A DNA stretch of 64,000 bases from Nocardia jejuensis NBRC 103114 (GTDB lineage: Bacteria; Actinomycetota; Actinomycetes; Mycobacteriales; Mycobacteriaceae), in assembly GCF_001613145.1 (NCBI RefSeq), contig NZ_BDBU01000016.1, positions 186,001 through 250,000 on the forward strand, in the 5' to 3' direction. Positions 8,296 through 16,092 of this stretch are shown here, in pieces. The notes below the pieces were generated by a model. The model saw only the letters and a list, made by a program, of their open reading frames with translations, was not told the origin of the DNA and searched no databases. The position numbers and the translations under genes were made by a program. Each line of letters starts with the position of its first letter. The stretch's first letter is position 1.

Positions 8296-9153
8296 TCAGG
8301 CGCAGTGCAGTGAGGCCAGCAGCGTGGTGAGGATGGGCGTGCGCCGCACATCGCTGCGCAGCACGGCCGATACCGGGATCCGCAGTGGATGTCCGGTCAC
8401 CCGCAGGGTGGCGATCCCGTCGATCTGGCTGTCGGCGTACAGGATGGTCCACGCGTCGGGCCGATTGATCAGCTCCATGGTGGCGGTGTGGTCCAGCGGA
8501 ATGGGCGGCCCGTACGCCGGCCCGGTCGGCAGATCGGCGAACGCGGACCGCACGACATTGTGCAGCAGCACCTGATCGAGCTCCGGCGGTAGTAGTAGCG
8601 GGTACGCGCTGAGCTCCGAGAGGGTGACGCTCTCCTGTCCCGCGAGCGGGTGCGCGGTGGAGGTCGCGACGACCAGATCCTCGACCCAGAGCCCCTCCAC
8701 GGTCAGTCCCGGCTGATCCACGCTGCCCCGAATGAGAGCAAGATCACAGTCGCCGTCCGCCACGGCCTGAATGCGCTGGCGGAAGGGCTTGATGACGAAT
8801 TCGATCTCCGCGCCGGGATGCGCCTCGCGTGCTCCGGCGATGGCCGAGAGCGATCTTGTTGCGAAGGACATATTGGCTGCGAGGCGAATTCGTGGTCCGG
8901 AAGCCCGCACAGCTGCGCGAATGGCGGATTCGAGGCTCAGCATTTGCTTCGCAAGAGGAAGTAGCCGAGTGGTCGCGTCGGTGGGTACGACCGAGCGGGT
9001 CGACCGCTCGAACAACGGCACTCCGAGGTCCCGTTCGAGTCGGGCGATCTGGTGGCTGATCGCCGACTGCGAGATGAAACTTCGCGTGGCGGCCCGGCTG
9101 AAGCTGAGCTCCTCGCAGACCGCGACGAAGTAGGCCAGTTGTCGCAGCTCCAC
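8296..9153 (-). CDS. LysR-family transcriptional regulator
   Basis: 285 residues. The winged HTH occupies residues 1-60 (VELRQLAYFVAVCEELSFSRAATRSFISQSAISHQIARLERDLGVPLFER), followed by a linker helix and a substrate-binding domain (residues 90-285) with the expected two-lobe pattern. GTG 9153 is chosen because LysR proteins begin M-E-L-R-Q-L; an upstream ATG at 9171 would add six residues. It is divergent from the NADH dehydrogenase gene, the classic LysR arrangement, so control of ndh or of itself is plausible. The effector is not predictable. Confidence 0.88.
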   Translation of the reverse strand: MELRQLAYFVAVCEELSFSRAATRSFISQSAISHQIARLERDLGVPLFERSTRSVVPTDATTRLLPLAKQMLSLESAIRAAVRASGPRIRLAANMSFATRSLSAIAGAREAHPGAEIEFVIKPFRQRIQAVADGDCDLALIRGSVDQPGLTVEGLWVEDLVVATSTAHPLAGQESVTLSELSAYPLLLPPELDQVLLHNVVRSAFADLPTGPAYGPPIPLDHTATMELINRPDAWTILYADSQIDGIATLRVTGHPLRIPVSAVLRSDVRRTPILTTLLASLHCA

Positions 9154-9183
9154 GGCACATCTCCAATTCATGATCAACCTAGA

Positions 9184-9226
9184 TAAGAGTCATCTTAATT
9201 ATGCGCCCTGACCCCTGGAACATTCC
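9184..9226. promoter_or_regulatory. Candidate LysR operator in the lysR-ndh divergent region
   Basis: TAAGA-gtca-TCTTA (9184-9197) is a perfect dyad and GGAA-ca-TTCC (9217-9226) a second, both between the two divergent starts. LysR regulators usually bind such interrupted dyads; assignment is by position only. Confidence 0.4.
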
Positions 9227-9266
9227 TGGTTCAATCCACGGTTGGTAATGAGAGAAGGAGGCTGTC

Positions 9267-10559
9267 ATGCAACACGTGGATGCGGGAATCGAAACCGCTG
9301 ATGTCGTCATCGTCGGATCGGGGTTCGGTGGTCTCGCCGCCGCGAAGCAGCTCAATAAATCGGGGGTCCGCTACGTTCTCCTCTCGGGTACCCCCGAGCA
9401 CCTTTTCCAGCCTCTGCTCTATCAGGTTGCGACGGGTGTGCTGGCTTCGGACGAGATCGCTCCCCCCATCGCCAATATCATTCGGCACCACAAGAACGGC
9501 GAGGCCCGCCTCGGCACGGTGACCGGTATCGACGCCGACGCCGCGGTGCTCACCTACGACACTCCCCAGGGGGAGCGCAAGATTCGGTACGGCAAGCTCA
9601 TCGCCGCGACCGGTGCGAGCCAGTCCTATTTCGGCCGTGACGATTTCGCCGACAAGACCTATTCGCTCAAGACCATCGACGATGCCAAGCGCCTGCGCGC
9701 GCAGATCGAGCGCGTCTTCGAGTCGGCCAAGGACGCCGATCCCGCGACCCGTGAGCGCCTGCTGAGCTTCGTCGTCGTCGGCGCGGGTGCGACCGGCGTC
9801 GAGGTCGCGGGACAGCTCAAGGAGCTGTCCAAGCGGTTCTTCCATCTCGATGTGTCGGTCACCCTGGTCGAGGGTGCGGGCGCGGTGCTGCCGCCCTTCG
9901 GCGGCGGGCTCTCGGAGTACGCGAAGAAGTCGCTGACCCGCAGTGGCGTGGAGGTCATGCTGGACACCTTCGTCACCGATATCGAGGTCGGCAAGGTGAC
10001 GGTGAAGAGCAAGGACGGTGTCGAACGCGGCATCGCCGCCGAGACCGTGGTGTGGTCGGCGGGCGTGCAGGTCGGCGGATTCGCGACCCTGCTGGCCGAG
10101 GCCACCGGGTGCGAGACCGATCGGGCCGGGCGCCTGCTGATCAATCCGGACTGCACCGTCGGCGGGCACGCCGACATCTTCGCGATAGGCGATATGACCT
10201 CGCTCAACGGCTACCCGGGCCAGTCGCCCGTGGCCATGCAGGAGGGCCGCCACGTCGCGGACATCATTCGCGGCGCCACCCGGGTCGCCACTCCGTTCAA
10301 GTACTGGGACAAGGGCAGCATGGCGGTGATCAGCCGCTTCAGCGCGGTCACCCGGGTGAACGATCACATTCGATTCACCGGAACCATCGCCTGGTTCGCG
10401 TGGCTGGCGGTGCACCTGTTCTACCTGGTGGGCTTCCGCAATCGCTTCGCCGCGATCTTCTCGTGGCTGGTGGCCTTCATCGGGCACGGTCGCCCCGGCT
10501 TCGACGAGGTGGAAAAGACCACGAAGGCAAAGGTTCTGGCCGGGTCGAACGCGTCCTGA
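9267..10559 (+). CDS. ndh: Type II NADH:quinone oxidoreductase
   Basis: 430 residues. FAD motif VVIVGSGFGGLAAAKQL (residues 13-29), second dinucleotide motif VVVGAGATGVEVAGQL (near 170), FAD C-terminal motif ADIFAIGDMTSL, and the quinone-side segment QSPVAMQEGRHVADII. The C-terminus has the hydrophobic stretch IAWFAWLAVHLFYLVGFRNR, typical for actinobacterial NDH-2, which sits on the inner face of the membrane and oxidises NADH without pumping protons. AGAAGGAGG precedes ATG 9267. A terminator hairpin follows immediately, so it is monocistronic. Confidence 0.93.
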   Translation: MQHVDAGIETADVVIVGSGFGGLAAAKQLNKSGVRYVLLSGTPEHLFQPLLYQVATGVLASDEIAPPIANIIRHHKNGEARLGTVTGIDADAAVLTYDTPQGERKIRYGKLIAATGASQSYFGRDDFADKTYSLKTIDDAKRLRAQIERVFESAKDADPATRERLLSFVVVGAGATGVEVAGQLKELSKRFFHLDVSVTLVEGAGAVLPPFGGGLSEYAKKSLTRSGVEVMLDTFVTDIEVGKVTVKSKDGVERGIAAETVVWSAGVQVGGFATLLAEATGCETDRAGRLLINPDCTVGGHADIFAIGDMTSLNGYPGQSPVAMQEGRHVADIIRGATRVATPFKYWDKGSMAVISRFSAVTRVNDHIRFTGTIAWFAWLAVHLFYLVGFRNRFAAIFSWLVAFIGHGRPGFDEVEKTTKAKVLAGSNAS

Positions 10560-10569
10560 CCACGATCGT

Positions 10570-10611
10570 CGAACGAGCCGTCCGGCATGGCATCGCCGGG
10601 CGGCTCGTTCG
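10570..10611 (+). terminator. Terminator hairpin after ndh
   Basis: Arms 10570-10586 and 10595-10611 pair over 17 bp with one T-G wobble and an 8-nt loop, followed by TGTTTGTGT. Confidence 0.75.
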
Positions 10612-10640
10612 TGTTTGTGTATGTGGCGGGGTGCGGGAGT

Positions 10641-10646
10641 TAACCT
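10641..10646 (+). promoter_or_regulatory. -10 element of the padR gene
   Basis: TAACCT ends 7 nt before the A of ATG 10653, so the padR transcript is predicted to be leaderless. No clear ribosome site precedes the ATG, which agrees. Confidence 0.5.
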
Positions 10647-10652
10647 GCGAAG

Positions 10653-11261
10653 ATGGCTGCTGTTCCTACAACCCGACTGCTGGTGCTGGCCGTGGTGCGG
10701 CTGCTGCAACCGGTGCACGGCTACGACGTTCGCCGCGAGCTGCTGTCCTGGCAGGCCGACGACTGGGCCAATGTGAAGCCCGGATCGATCTACGGGGCGC
10801 TCAAAACGCTGGAGCGGGACGGGCTCATCGCCCTGGACGGGGTGGGGCAGGACGGGGCGCGGCCCGAGCGCACCACCTATCGGCTGACCGCCGAGGGGGA
10901 GAAGGAGTTCGGCGAGATGCTGCGCGACGCGCTGTATTCCGCTGAGCCGCTGAAACATCCGTATGTGACGCCGGTGGCGCTGTTCCCGTCCGCGCCGAAG
11001 GAGGACGTGATGGCCGCGCTGCGCGCCCGGGTGCTGAAGTTCGAGGCGGATCTGATTCATCTCGAGCGCGAGGAGTCGCGAATTCTGGCGGGCAGTGGTG
11101 ATCCGGTGGAGACTGTGCCGCATCACGTGGCCGATGCCATGCGGCTGGCGGCGGGGCACGTGCGCGCGGATCTGGAGTGGTCGCGCCGCACGCTGGAACG
11201 GATCGAGAGCGGTGAGCTCGATGTGTGGTCGGGCGCGATGGGCCCGCCTCCGGTGCGGTGA
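10653..11261 (+). CDS. PadR-family transcriptional regulator
   Basis: 202 residues. The N-terminal PadR winged helix is clear: RLLVLAVVRLLQPVHGYDVRREL, then SIYGALKTLERDGLIALDG and ERTTYRLTAEGEKEFGEML. The C-terminal part (residues 110-190) is the dimerising helical domain of the longer (Vir_act_alpha_C) PadR subgroup. It lies just upstream of an ABC exporter of DrrAB type, the usual pairing in which PadR represses the exporter and is released by the drug. The 9-bp-arm dyad at 11289-11308 is the likely operator. Confidence 0.9.
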   Translation: MAAVPTTRLLVLAVVRLLQPVHGYDVRRELLSWQADDWANVKPGSIYGALKTLERDGLIALDGVGQDGARPERTTYRLTAEGEKEFGEMLRDALYSAEPLKHPYVTPVALFPSAPKEDVMAALRARVLKFEADLIHLEREESRILAGSGDPVETVPHHVADAMRLAAGHVRADLEWSRRTLERIESGELDVWSGAMGPPPVR

Positions 11262-11288
11262 CCGGCCGATGGGTATTAATCAAATTTG

Positions 11289-11349
11289 AATAGTCAACCT
11301 TGACTATTGGTGATGTCGTTTCTACCGTGGGTGGGGTGGAAACGACATC
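11289..11349 (+). promoter_or_regulatory. Promoter and double dyad of the ABC exporter operon
   Basis: AATAGTCAA-cc-TTGACTATT (11289-11308) is a perfect dyad whose right arm contains the -35 TTGACT (11300-11305). A 17-nt spacer leads to -10 TACCGT (11323-11328). A second perfect inverted repeat, GATGTCGTTTC (11312-11322) and GAAACGACATC (11339-11349), frames the -10 element and the GTG start at 11336. The first dyad is a strong candidate PadR operator. Confidence 0.7.
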
Positions 11350-12358
11350 ACCCGTGCGCGGCGAACCCTCCGACCCGGTCATCCGGGTTCGCGGGCTGGC
11401 GCGGACGTTCACGACCAAAACCGAAGCCGTGCACGCGGTCTCCGGTATCGACTTCGACGTGCACTACGGCGAGATCATCGGGCTGCTCGGCCCGAACGGC
11501 GCGGGCAAGACCACCACGCTGCGCATGATCGCCACCCTGCTCGCGCCCACCGCGGGCGAGGCTACCGTGGTGGGCGCGGACCTGCGCACCCAATCGCGCC
11601 TGGTCCGCTCGCGCATCGGCTACGTGCCCCAGGGCGGCTCGACCAACGACCTGGAACTGGTCGAGGACGAATTGATCCTGCAGGCACGGCTTTTCGGGCT
11701 GTCCAAGGCGGAGGCGGCGCGCAATGTCGCCGATCTGGCCAAGGCGCTGGAGTTCGACGGGCTGGAGCGACGCAAGTGCGGGCAGCTCTCGGGCGGGCAG
11801 CGACGGCGGGTGGACATCGGGCTCGGCCTGGTGCACCGGCCGACCCTCATCTACCTGGACGAGCCGACCACGGGCCTGGACCCGCAGAGCCGCGCGAACC
11901 TGTGGGATCACATTCGCCGGCTGCGGGACGAGGGCACCACGGTCGTGCTCACCACGCACTATCTGGACGAGGCGGACGCGCTGTGTGATCGGATCCTGGT
12001 GATGGATCACGGCGGCATCGTCGCCGAGGGCACGCCCGACGAACTCAAGCGGCGCATCTCCGGCGATGTGATCAGCCTGGAAATCGCCAGTGCCAGTGCG
12101 GATTCGGCGATCGAGGTCGCCGAGTCGGCGGTCACCGTGCGACACAGCATGCGCACCGAGGAACTCGAGAACGGCAGGGCCGGAATGGCTCTCGTGCACC
12201 TGACCGTGGATCAGGGTGACGCCGCGGTGGTTCCGCTGCTGCAGGCGCTCGGGGCGAAGGGCATCACGCCCGGTGCGCTCACGGTCAAGCGTCCCAGCCT
12301 CGACGATGTGTTCCTCACGCTCACCGGGCGTTCGCTCCGGGAAGGAGATCGGTCATGA
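11336..12358 (+). CDS. ABC exporter ATP-binding protein (DrrA type)
   Basis: 340 residues from GTG 11336, chosen because a consensus-like promoter (TTGACT-17-TACCGT) places transcription start at this codon; the open frame upstream overlaps the operator. Walker A GLLGPNGAGKTTTLRMI, Q-loop YVPQGG, signature LSGGQRRRVDIGLGLVHRP, Walker B LIYLDEPTTGLDP, switch His in TTHYLDEAD. The C-terminal domain ending PSLDDVFLTLTGRSLREG is the DrrA-type regulatory tail. With the permease next door it forms a drug or lipid exporter. ATGA overlap with that gene. Confidence 0.93.
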   Translation: METTSPVRGEPSDPVIRVRGLARTFTTKTEAVHAVSGIDFDVHYGEIIGLLGPNGAGKTTTLRMIATLLAPTAGEATVVGADLRTQSRLVRSRIGYVPQGGSTNDLELVEDELILQARLFGLSKAEAARNVADLAKALEFDGLERRKCGQLSGGQRRRVDIGLGLVHRPTLIYLDEPTTGLDPQSRANLWDHIRRLRDEGTTVVLTTHYLDEADALCDRILVMDHGGIVAEGTPDELKRRISGDVISLEIASASADSAIEVAESAVTVRHSMRTEELENGRAGMALVHLTVDQGDAAVVPLLQALGAKGITPGALTVKRPSLDDVFLTLTGRSLREGDRS

Positions 12359-13116
12359 CCTTCGTCCGTGAAACGGGACTGATCTTCTGGTCTCAGCTGC
12401 GCGCCAATCTGCGCAACCCGGTGTGGGTGATCATCGGTGTGGCGCAACCGATTCTGTACCTGCTGCTGTTCGGTCCGCTGGTGAAGGGCATCGCGCCGTC
12501 GCTGGGGCAGGGCGCGGATCCGTGGAAGATCCTCACTCCCGCGCTGATCATCCAGATCGGGCTGTTCGGTTCCGCCTTCGCGGGTTTCGGCATCGTGTCC
12601 GAGCTGCGGGCCGGTGTGGTCGAGCGGCAGCGGGTGACCCCGGCCGCGCGCGGCGCGCTGCTGCTGGGCCGGGTGCTCAAGGACATGGTGCTGCTGATCG
12701 TGCAGGCGGCGATCCTGGTCGTGGTGGCGATGGCGGTGTTCGGGCTGCGACCCGATCCGCTGGGGCTGGTGCTCTCGGTGCTGCTCATCTCGATCATGGC
12801 CGCCGGTCTGGCCTCGGCCTCCTATGCGCTCGGGTTGTGGGCGAAGCAGGAATCCACCCTGGCCTCGGTGATCAACTCGATCTCGGTTCCGGTCATGCTG
12901 CTCTCGGGAATCCTGCTGCCGATGAACGTCGGACCGACCTGGTTGCAGAACCTGGCCAAGGTGAATCCCTTCTCGCACACCGTGGATGCGGCGCGAGCGC
13001 TGTTCCGGGGTGACTTCGGCAGCTCGGACGTGTGGGTCGGCACGGTGGTGACGGTGGCCCTGGCACTGGTCCTGATGACCGTGGGAGCGCGCAGCTTCGC
13101 CCGGGACAACGCGTGA
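12355..13116 (+). CDS. ABC-2 type exporter permease (DrrB type)
   Basis: 253 residues, starting inside the stop of the ATPase gene (ATGA). Six hydrophobic segments can be traced, the first at residues 20-40 (NPVWVIIGVAQPILYLLLFG), the last near 228-245. The ABC-2 family block SVINSISVPVMLLSGILLPMNVGPTWLQNLAKVNPFSHTVDAARALF is present. Acts in the cytoplasmic membrane with the DrrA-like subunit. Substrate unknown; the PadR repressor upstream suggests an antibiotic or phenolic inducer. Confidence 0.92.
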   Translation: MTFVRETGLIFWSQLRANLRNPVWVIIGVAQPILYLLLFGPLVKGIAPSLGQGADPWKILTPALIIQIGLFGSAFAGFGIVSELRAGVVERQRVTPAARGALLLGRVLKDMVLLIVQAAILVVVAMAVFGLRPDPLGLVLSVLLISIMAAGLASASYALGLWAKQESTLASVINSISVPVMLLSGILLPMNVGPTWLQNLAKVNPFSHTVDAARALFRGDFGSSDVWVGTVVTVALALVLMTVGARSFARDNA

Positions 13117-13150
13117 CACGGCTGTTCCGCCCCTGATCCGCCGGGGGCGG
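13113..13150 (+). terminator. Hairpin after the exporter operon, with one copy of the 23-bp repeat motif
   Basis: CCGCCCC (13127-13133) and GGGGCGG (13144-13150) form a hairpin 10 nt after the permease stop. The segment GTGACACGGCTGTTCCGCCC beginning at 13113 resembles one unit of the 6456-6759 array. Confidence 0.45.
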
Positions 13151-13472
13151 GGCCGCTGGAAGGCCCTCGCGAGGCAGGCGTACTGTGACCTGACCCAGCG
13201 AGTTCCGCGGTCTGAGGCGGTGCGTTTCGATCCCTGCGCCGGGGATCCGCGGATGCCGGGACGGCGCTGTCGGACGACCGCGCCGGTGGGTGTTCAGGAC
13301 CGGCTCTTCGGTCCCCGTACCCCGCAACAATACGAGCGTTTGTCCTGGTAGGGAACGTTCGGCGGAGTCCGGATGAACTCCGGGTGTGGTCTGTGTCGCG
13401 TTCACCGGACTGGCATCGCGAGGCAATCTGGTCGTCGCTCCGGCGCAGTCTGGGACTGGCTTGATCAACGGT
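13151..13472. other. Non-coding gap before the GNAT gene
   Basis: About 320 bp with no supported gene. It holds GC-rich short dyads (GGAGT...ACTCC near 13363-13382) but no promoter or RNA structure I can assign. Confidence 0.4.
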
Positions 13473-14321
13473 ATGACCACCATGGCAGCGTCGAGCCCGA
13501 AGGTGCTCCCGCCCCAGTCATATGCCGGCCCGGCCGCGCCCCGTACGTCGGGCCGGTCCCAGTACTCACTCGTGGTGTCCTCCGACGCCGAACATCGCGA
13601 GGCCGCGCAGCGCCTGCGCTACCAGGTGTTCGCGAACGAGCCGGGATTCACCATCCCCGACAACGGAACCGGCCTGGACGCCGACCGTTTCGACGACCAC
13701 TGCGACCACCTGCTGGTGCGCGACGATCTCACCGATCAGTTCGTCGGCTGCTATCGCATGCTGCCGCCGGACAAGGTGACCGCCGCCGGCGGCTACTACA
13801 CCGCCACCGAATTCGACCTCACCGCACTGGATCCCACCGGGAACCGGATCGTGGAAATGGGTCGCGCGTGCGTCGTGCCCGATCACCGCAACGGTTCCAC
13901 GCTCACCCTGATGTGGGCGGGCATCCTGCACTACATCCAGCTCACCGGGTACGACTGGATCATGGGCTGCGTCTCGGTGCCGATGCAGGCCACCCCCGAG
14001 GATGCCCCCGGCGTGAACGTGCGCGGCGTGCGCGATCTGCTGCTGCGCAAGCACGCGCTCGAGGCCGAACGCCATGTGCGCCCGTACAACCCGGTCATCG
14101 TCGACGGCATCTCCCTCGACGATCTGACGCCCCCGGCGCGCCCGAAGATGCCGCCCCTGATGAGCGGCTACCTGCGCCTCGGCGCCCAGATCTGCGGCGA
14201 GCCCGCTCACGATCCGGACTTCGCGGTCGCCGACTTCGTGGCCCTGCTCGGCCTGGAAACCATCAACACCCGCTACCTCGAGCGCCTGCAGGGCGCGGTG
14301 GCGACCATGGACGGCCGGTGA
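13473..14321 (+). CDS. GNAT-family N-acyltransferase, OlsB-like (Rv3027c-like)
   Basis: 282 residues from ATG 13473. The core begins SLVVSSDAEHREAAQRLRYQVFANEPGF and includes VGCYRML and IVEMGRACVVPDHRNGSTLTLMWAGILHYI, the pattern of the hemolysin/ornithine N-acyltransferase branch of GNAT proteins (Acetyltransf_5). The PlsC-type acyltransferase follows within 7 nt; such an N-acyl then O-acyl pair resembles OlsB-OlsA of ornithine-lipid synthesis. The M. tuberculosis counterpart pair is Rv3027c-Rv3026c. Lipid product is inferred, not shown. Confidence 0.85.
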   Translation: MTTMAASSPKVLPPQSYAGPAAPRTSGRSQYSLVVSSDAEHREAAQRLRYQVFANEPGFTIPDNGTGLDADRFDDHCDHLLVRDDLTDQFVGCYRMLPPDKVTAAGGYYTATEFDLTALDPTGNRIVEMGRACVVPDHRNGSTLTLMWAGILHYIQLTGYDWIMGCVSVPMQATPEDAPGVNVRGVRDLLLRKHALEAERHVRPYNPVIVDGISLDDLTPPARPKMPPLMSGYLRLGAQICGEPAHDPDFAVADFVALLGLETINTRYLERLQGAVATMDGR

Positions 14322-14327
14322 TGAATC

Positions 14328-15347
14328 ATGATGCCCGCCTTGCTCTCTCCCGGTTCTGTCTCGGTGCCGTGTCCGCCGGCCTCGGCCTCCGCGCACGCGT
14401 GGATGCCGAGCAGCCCGTGTGGTCCGGAGTGCGTCGACACCACCGCTGAGGCCGGAGACCTCCGCGTCGCGGCGCGGGTGCTCGGTCTGGCGGGGGTGGT
14501 GGCCAGCTTCCCGCTGGTGCATTTCGCCACCCCGCGTCGGCGTCGTGCGGCGCTGCACGCGCGCTATGCCCGGGCGCTGCTGGCCTGCTGCGGAATTCGC
14601 GTCCGCATCGTCGACAACATGGTCGCCGCCGATCCGGCATCCGGCGAAAAGCCCAAGGCTCGCAGCGGTTTCGGCGAAAGCGCGAATGCGGGTGTCCTCG
14701 TGGTGGCCGGGCACATCGGCTGGACCGACGTGATCGCCCTGTCCGCGGTCGAGCCGCTCGGCTTCGTCGCGCGCGCCGATCTGATCGACTGGCCGGTCCT
14801 CGGCGCGGTCGCTCGCAAGGTGCGGGTGATCCCCATCGAGCGCGAGCGCCTGCGTCAACTCCCCGCCGTCGTGCGACAGATCGCCACCCGGCTGAGCGCG
14901 GGGGAGCGGGTCGCCATCTTCCCCGAGGGCACCACCTGGTGCGGGCGCGGCTACGGCCGCATGCGTCCCGCGCTCTTCCAGGCCGCGATCGACACCGGCA
15001 CCCCGGTGCAGCCGCTGCAACTGCGCTACGTGGACCGCCACGGTGAACTCTCCACCGTTCCCGGGTTCGTCGGCAACGACAGCATGGCCGACTCCATCGG
15101 CCGCATCCTGCGCTCGAAGGGCGTGGTCGCGGAGATCGTGCTGCAGCCGCTCGAACAGCCCGGCACGGATCGGCACGAGCTGGCCCGGCGCTGTGAGCGG
15201 GCCGTGCGCGGGGACAGCACCAACCGGGCCTTCGCGGGTCTGGTGCATCGGCTGGAGCAGGGGCCGACCGTCACCGACGCCACCCGTTCGCCCGCCCGGC
15301 AGCCGGAGGTCGCCGAGACTCCGATCGCGATGGCCGAGGCGAAGTAG
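14328..15347 (+). CDS. PlsC-type 1-acylglycerol-phosphate-like acyltransferase (Rv3026c-like)
   Basis: 339 residues. The catalytic HX4D motif is GHIGWTD (near residue 127), followed by the acceptor-site VARADLIDWPVLGAVARKVRVIPIERER and FPEGTTW, the second PlsC block. A hydrophobic segment at residues 45-65 may anchor it to the membrane. ATG 14328 lies seven nt after the preceding stop, so the pair is one operon. The first 40 residues are Pro/Ser-rich and poorly conserved, so a later start is possible. Probably O-acylates the product of the GNAT enzyme or a lysolipid. Confidence 0.87.
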   Translation: MMPALLSPGSVSVPCPPASASAHAWMPSSPCGPECVDTTAEAGDLRVAARVLGLAGVVASFPLVHFATPRRRRAALHARYARALLACCGIRVRIVDNMVAADPASGEKPKARSGFGESANAGVLVVAGHIGWTDVIALSAVEPLGFVARADLIDWPVLGAVARKVRVIPIERERLRQLPAVVRQIATRLSAGERVAIFPEGTTWCGRGYGRMRPALFQAAIDTGTPVQPLQLRYVDRHGELSTVPGFVGNDSMADSIGRILRSKGVVAEIVLQPLEQPGTDRHELARRCERAVRGDSTNRAFAGLVHRLEQGPTVTDATRSPARQPEVAETPIAMAEAK

Positions 15348-15348
15348 T

Positions 15349-15906
15349 TCAGCCGGTGAGTCCCCGCGACAGCAGCCGCCACGCCTGACGGGAGGTGGCT
15401 TCGCGGGACTGCGGTTCGGTTTTGGTGAGGATCGCCGCCAGCATCGAAATGGCGAGGATGACGTCGGCGGTGGTGATGTCCCCGCGCAGCGAGCCGCGCA
15501 GGCCGGGGTCCTCGAGCTTGACGGTGATCAGGTTGATCATGCGCCAGGCCGCCTCGAACAGGCGCACGTCCTCGGTGCTGGTGGGGTCGATCATGGCGAT
15601 GAATGCCGCGGACGTGGTGATCTGCTCGACGACGGCGGTGAGGATGTCATCGACGGTGGCGGCCGGATCGTCGGCGATGGCCTCGATCTCGGTGATGTTC
15701 TCGTCGAAGACGGCCAGCGCCAGGCTCTCCCGAGTCGGGAAATGCCGATACAGGACGCCCTGCCCGACGCCGGCGGTGCGCGCGATCGAGGTCATGGGGG
15801 CCTCGAAACCGTTCTCCGCGAAGACGTTCCGGGCCGCGCGGATCAGCGCCGCCCGATTGTCCGCCGCCGCCCCGGGGCCCCTGTTCGGTCGAGGTGACGC
15901 TGTCAT
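15349..15906 (-). CDS. TetR-family transcriptional regulator
   Basis: 185 residues from ATG 15906. HTH at residues 20-65: NRAALIRAARNVFAENGFEAPMTSIARTAGVGQGVLYRHFPTRESL. The C-terminal ligand domain is mostly helical and of ordinary length. It is convergent with the acyltransferase gene, with one base between stop codons. Its target is unknown; no clear dyad was found before its start. Confidence 0.9.
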   Translation of the reverse strand: MTASPRPNRGPGAAADNRAALIRAARNVFAENGFEAPMTSIARTAGVGQGVLYRHFPTRESLALAVFDENITEIEAIADDPAATVDDILTAVVEQITTSAAFIAMIDPTSTEDVRLFEAAWRMINLITVKLEDPGLRGSLRGDITTADVILAISMLAAILTKTEPQSREATSRQAWRLLSRGLTG

Positions 15907-16092
15907 CGGCGTAACGATACCGGACACGCATGACCCGTCCCGGTGACCGGGATCCTGCGGAAACACGCGTATTCACCCAGGCCGGGCGAATACACCGAGC
16001 TGTTGACCGGACTAACAACCGAGTCTTCGGCGTTTCGGGTACCGCCCGAACCGGTAGCCCGGTAAACCTCTTGGGTCTGACCGGGAGAGGTG

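Noticed and set aside
9231..11159. A 642-codon open frame antisense to ndh and padR
   Set aside because: Shadow of high-GC coding sequence; the sense strand holds clear domain proteins and ribosome sites.
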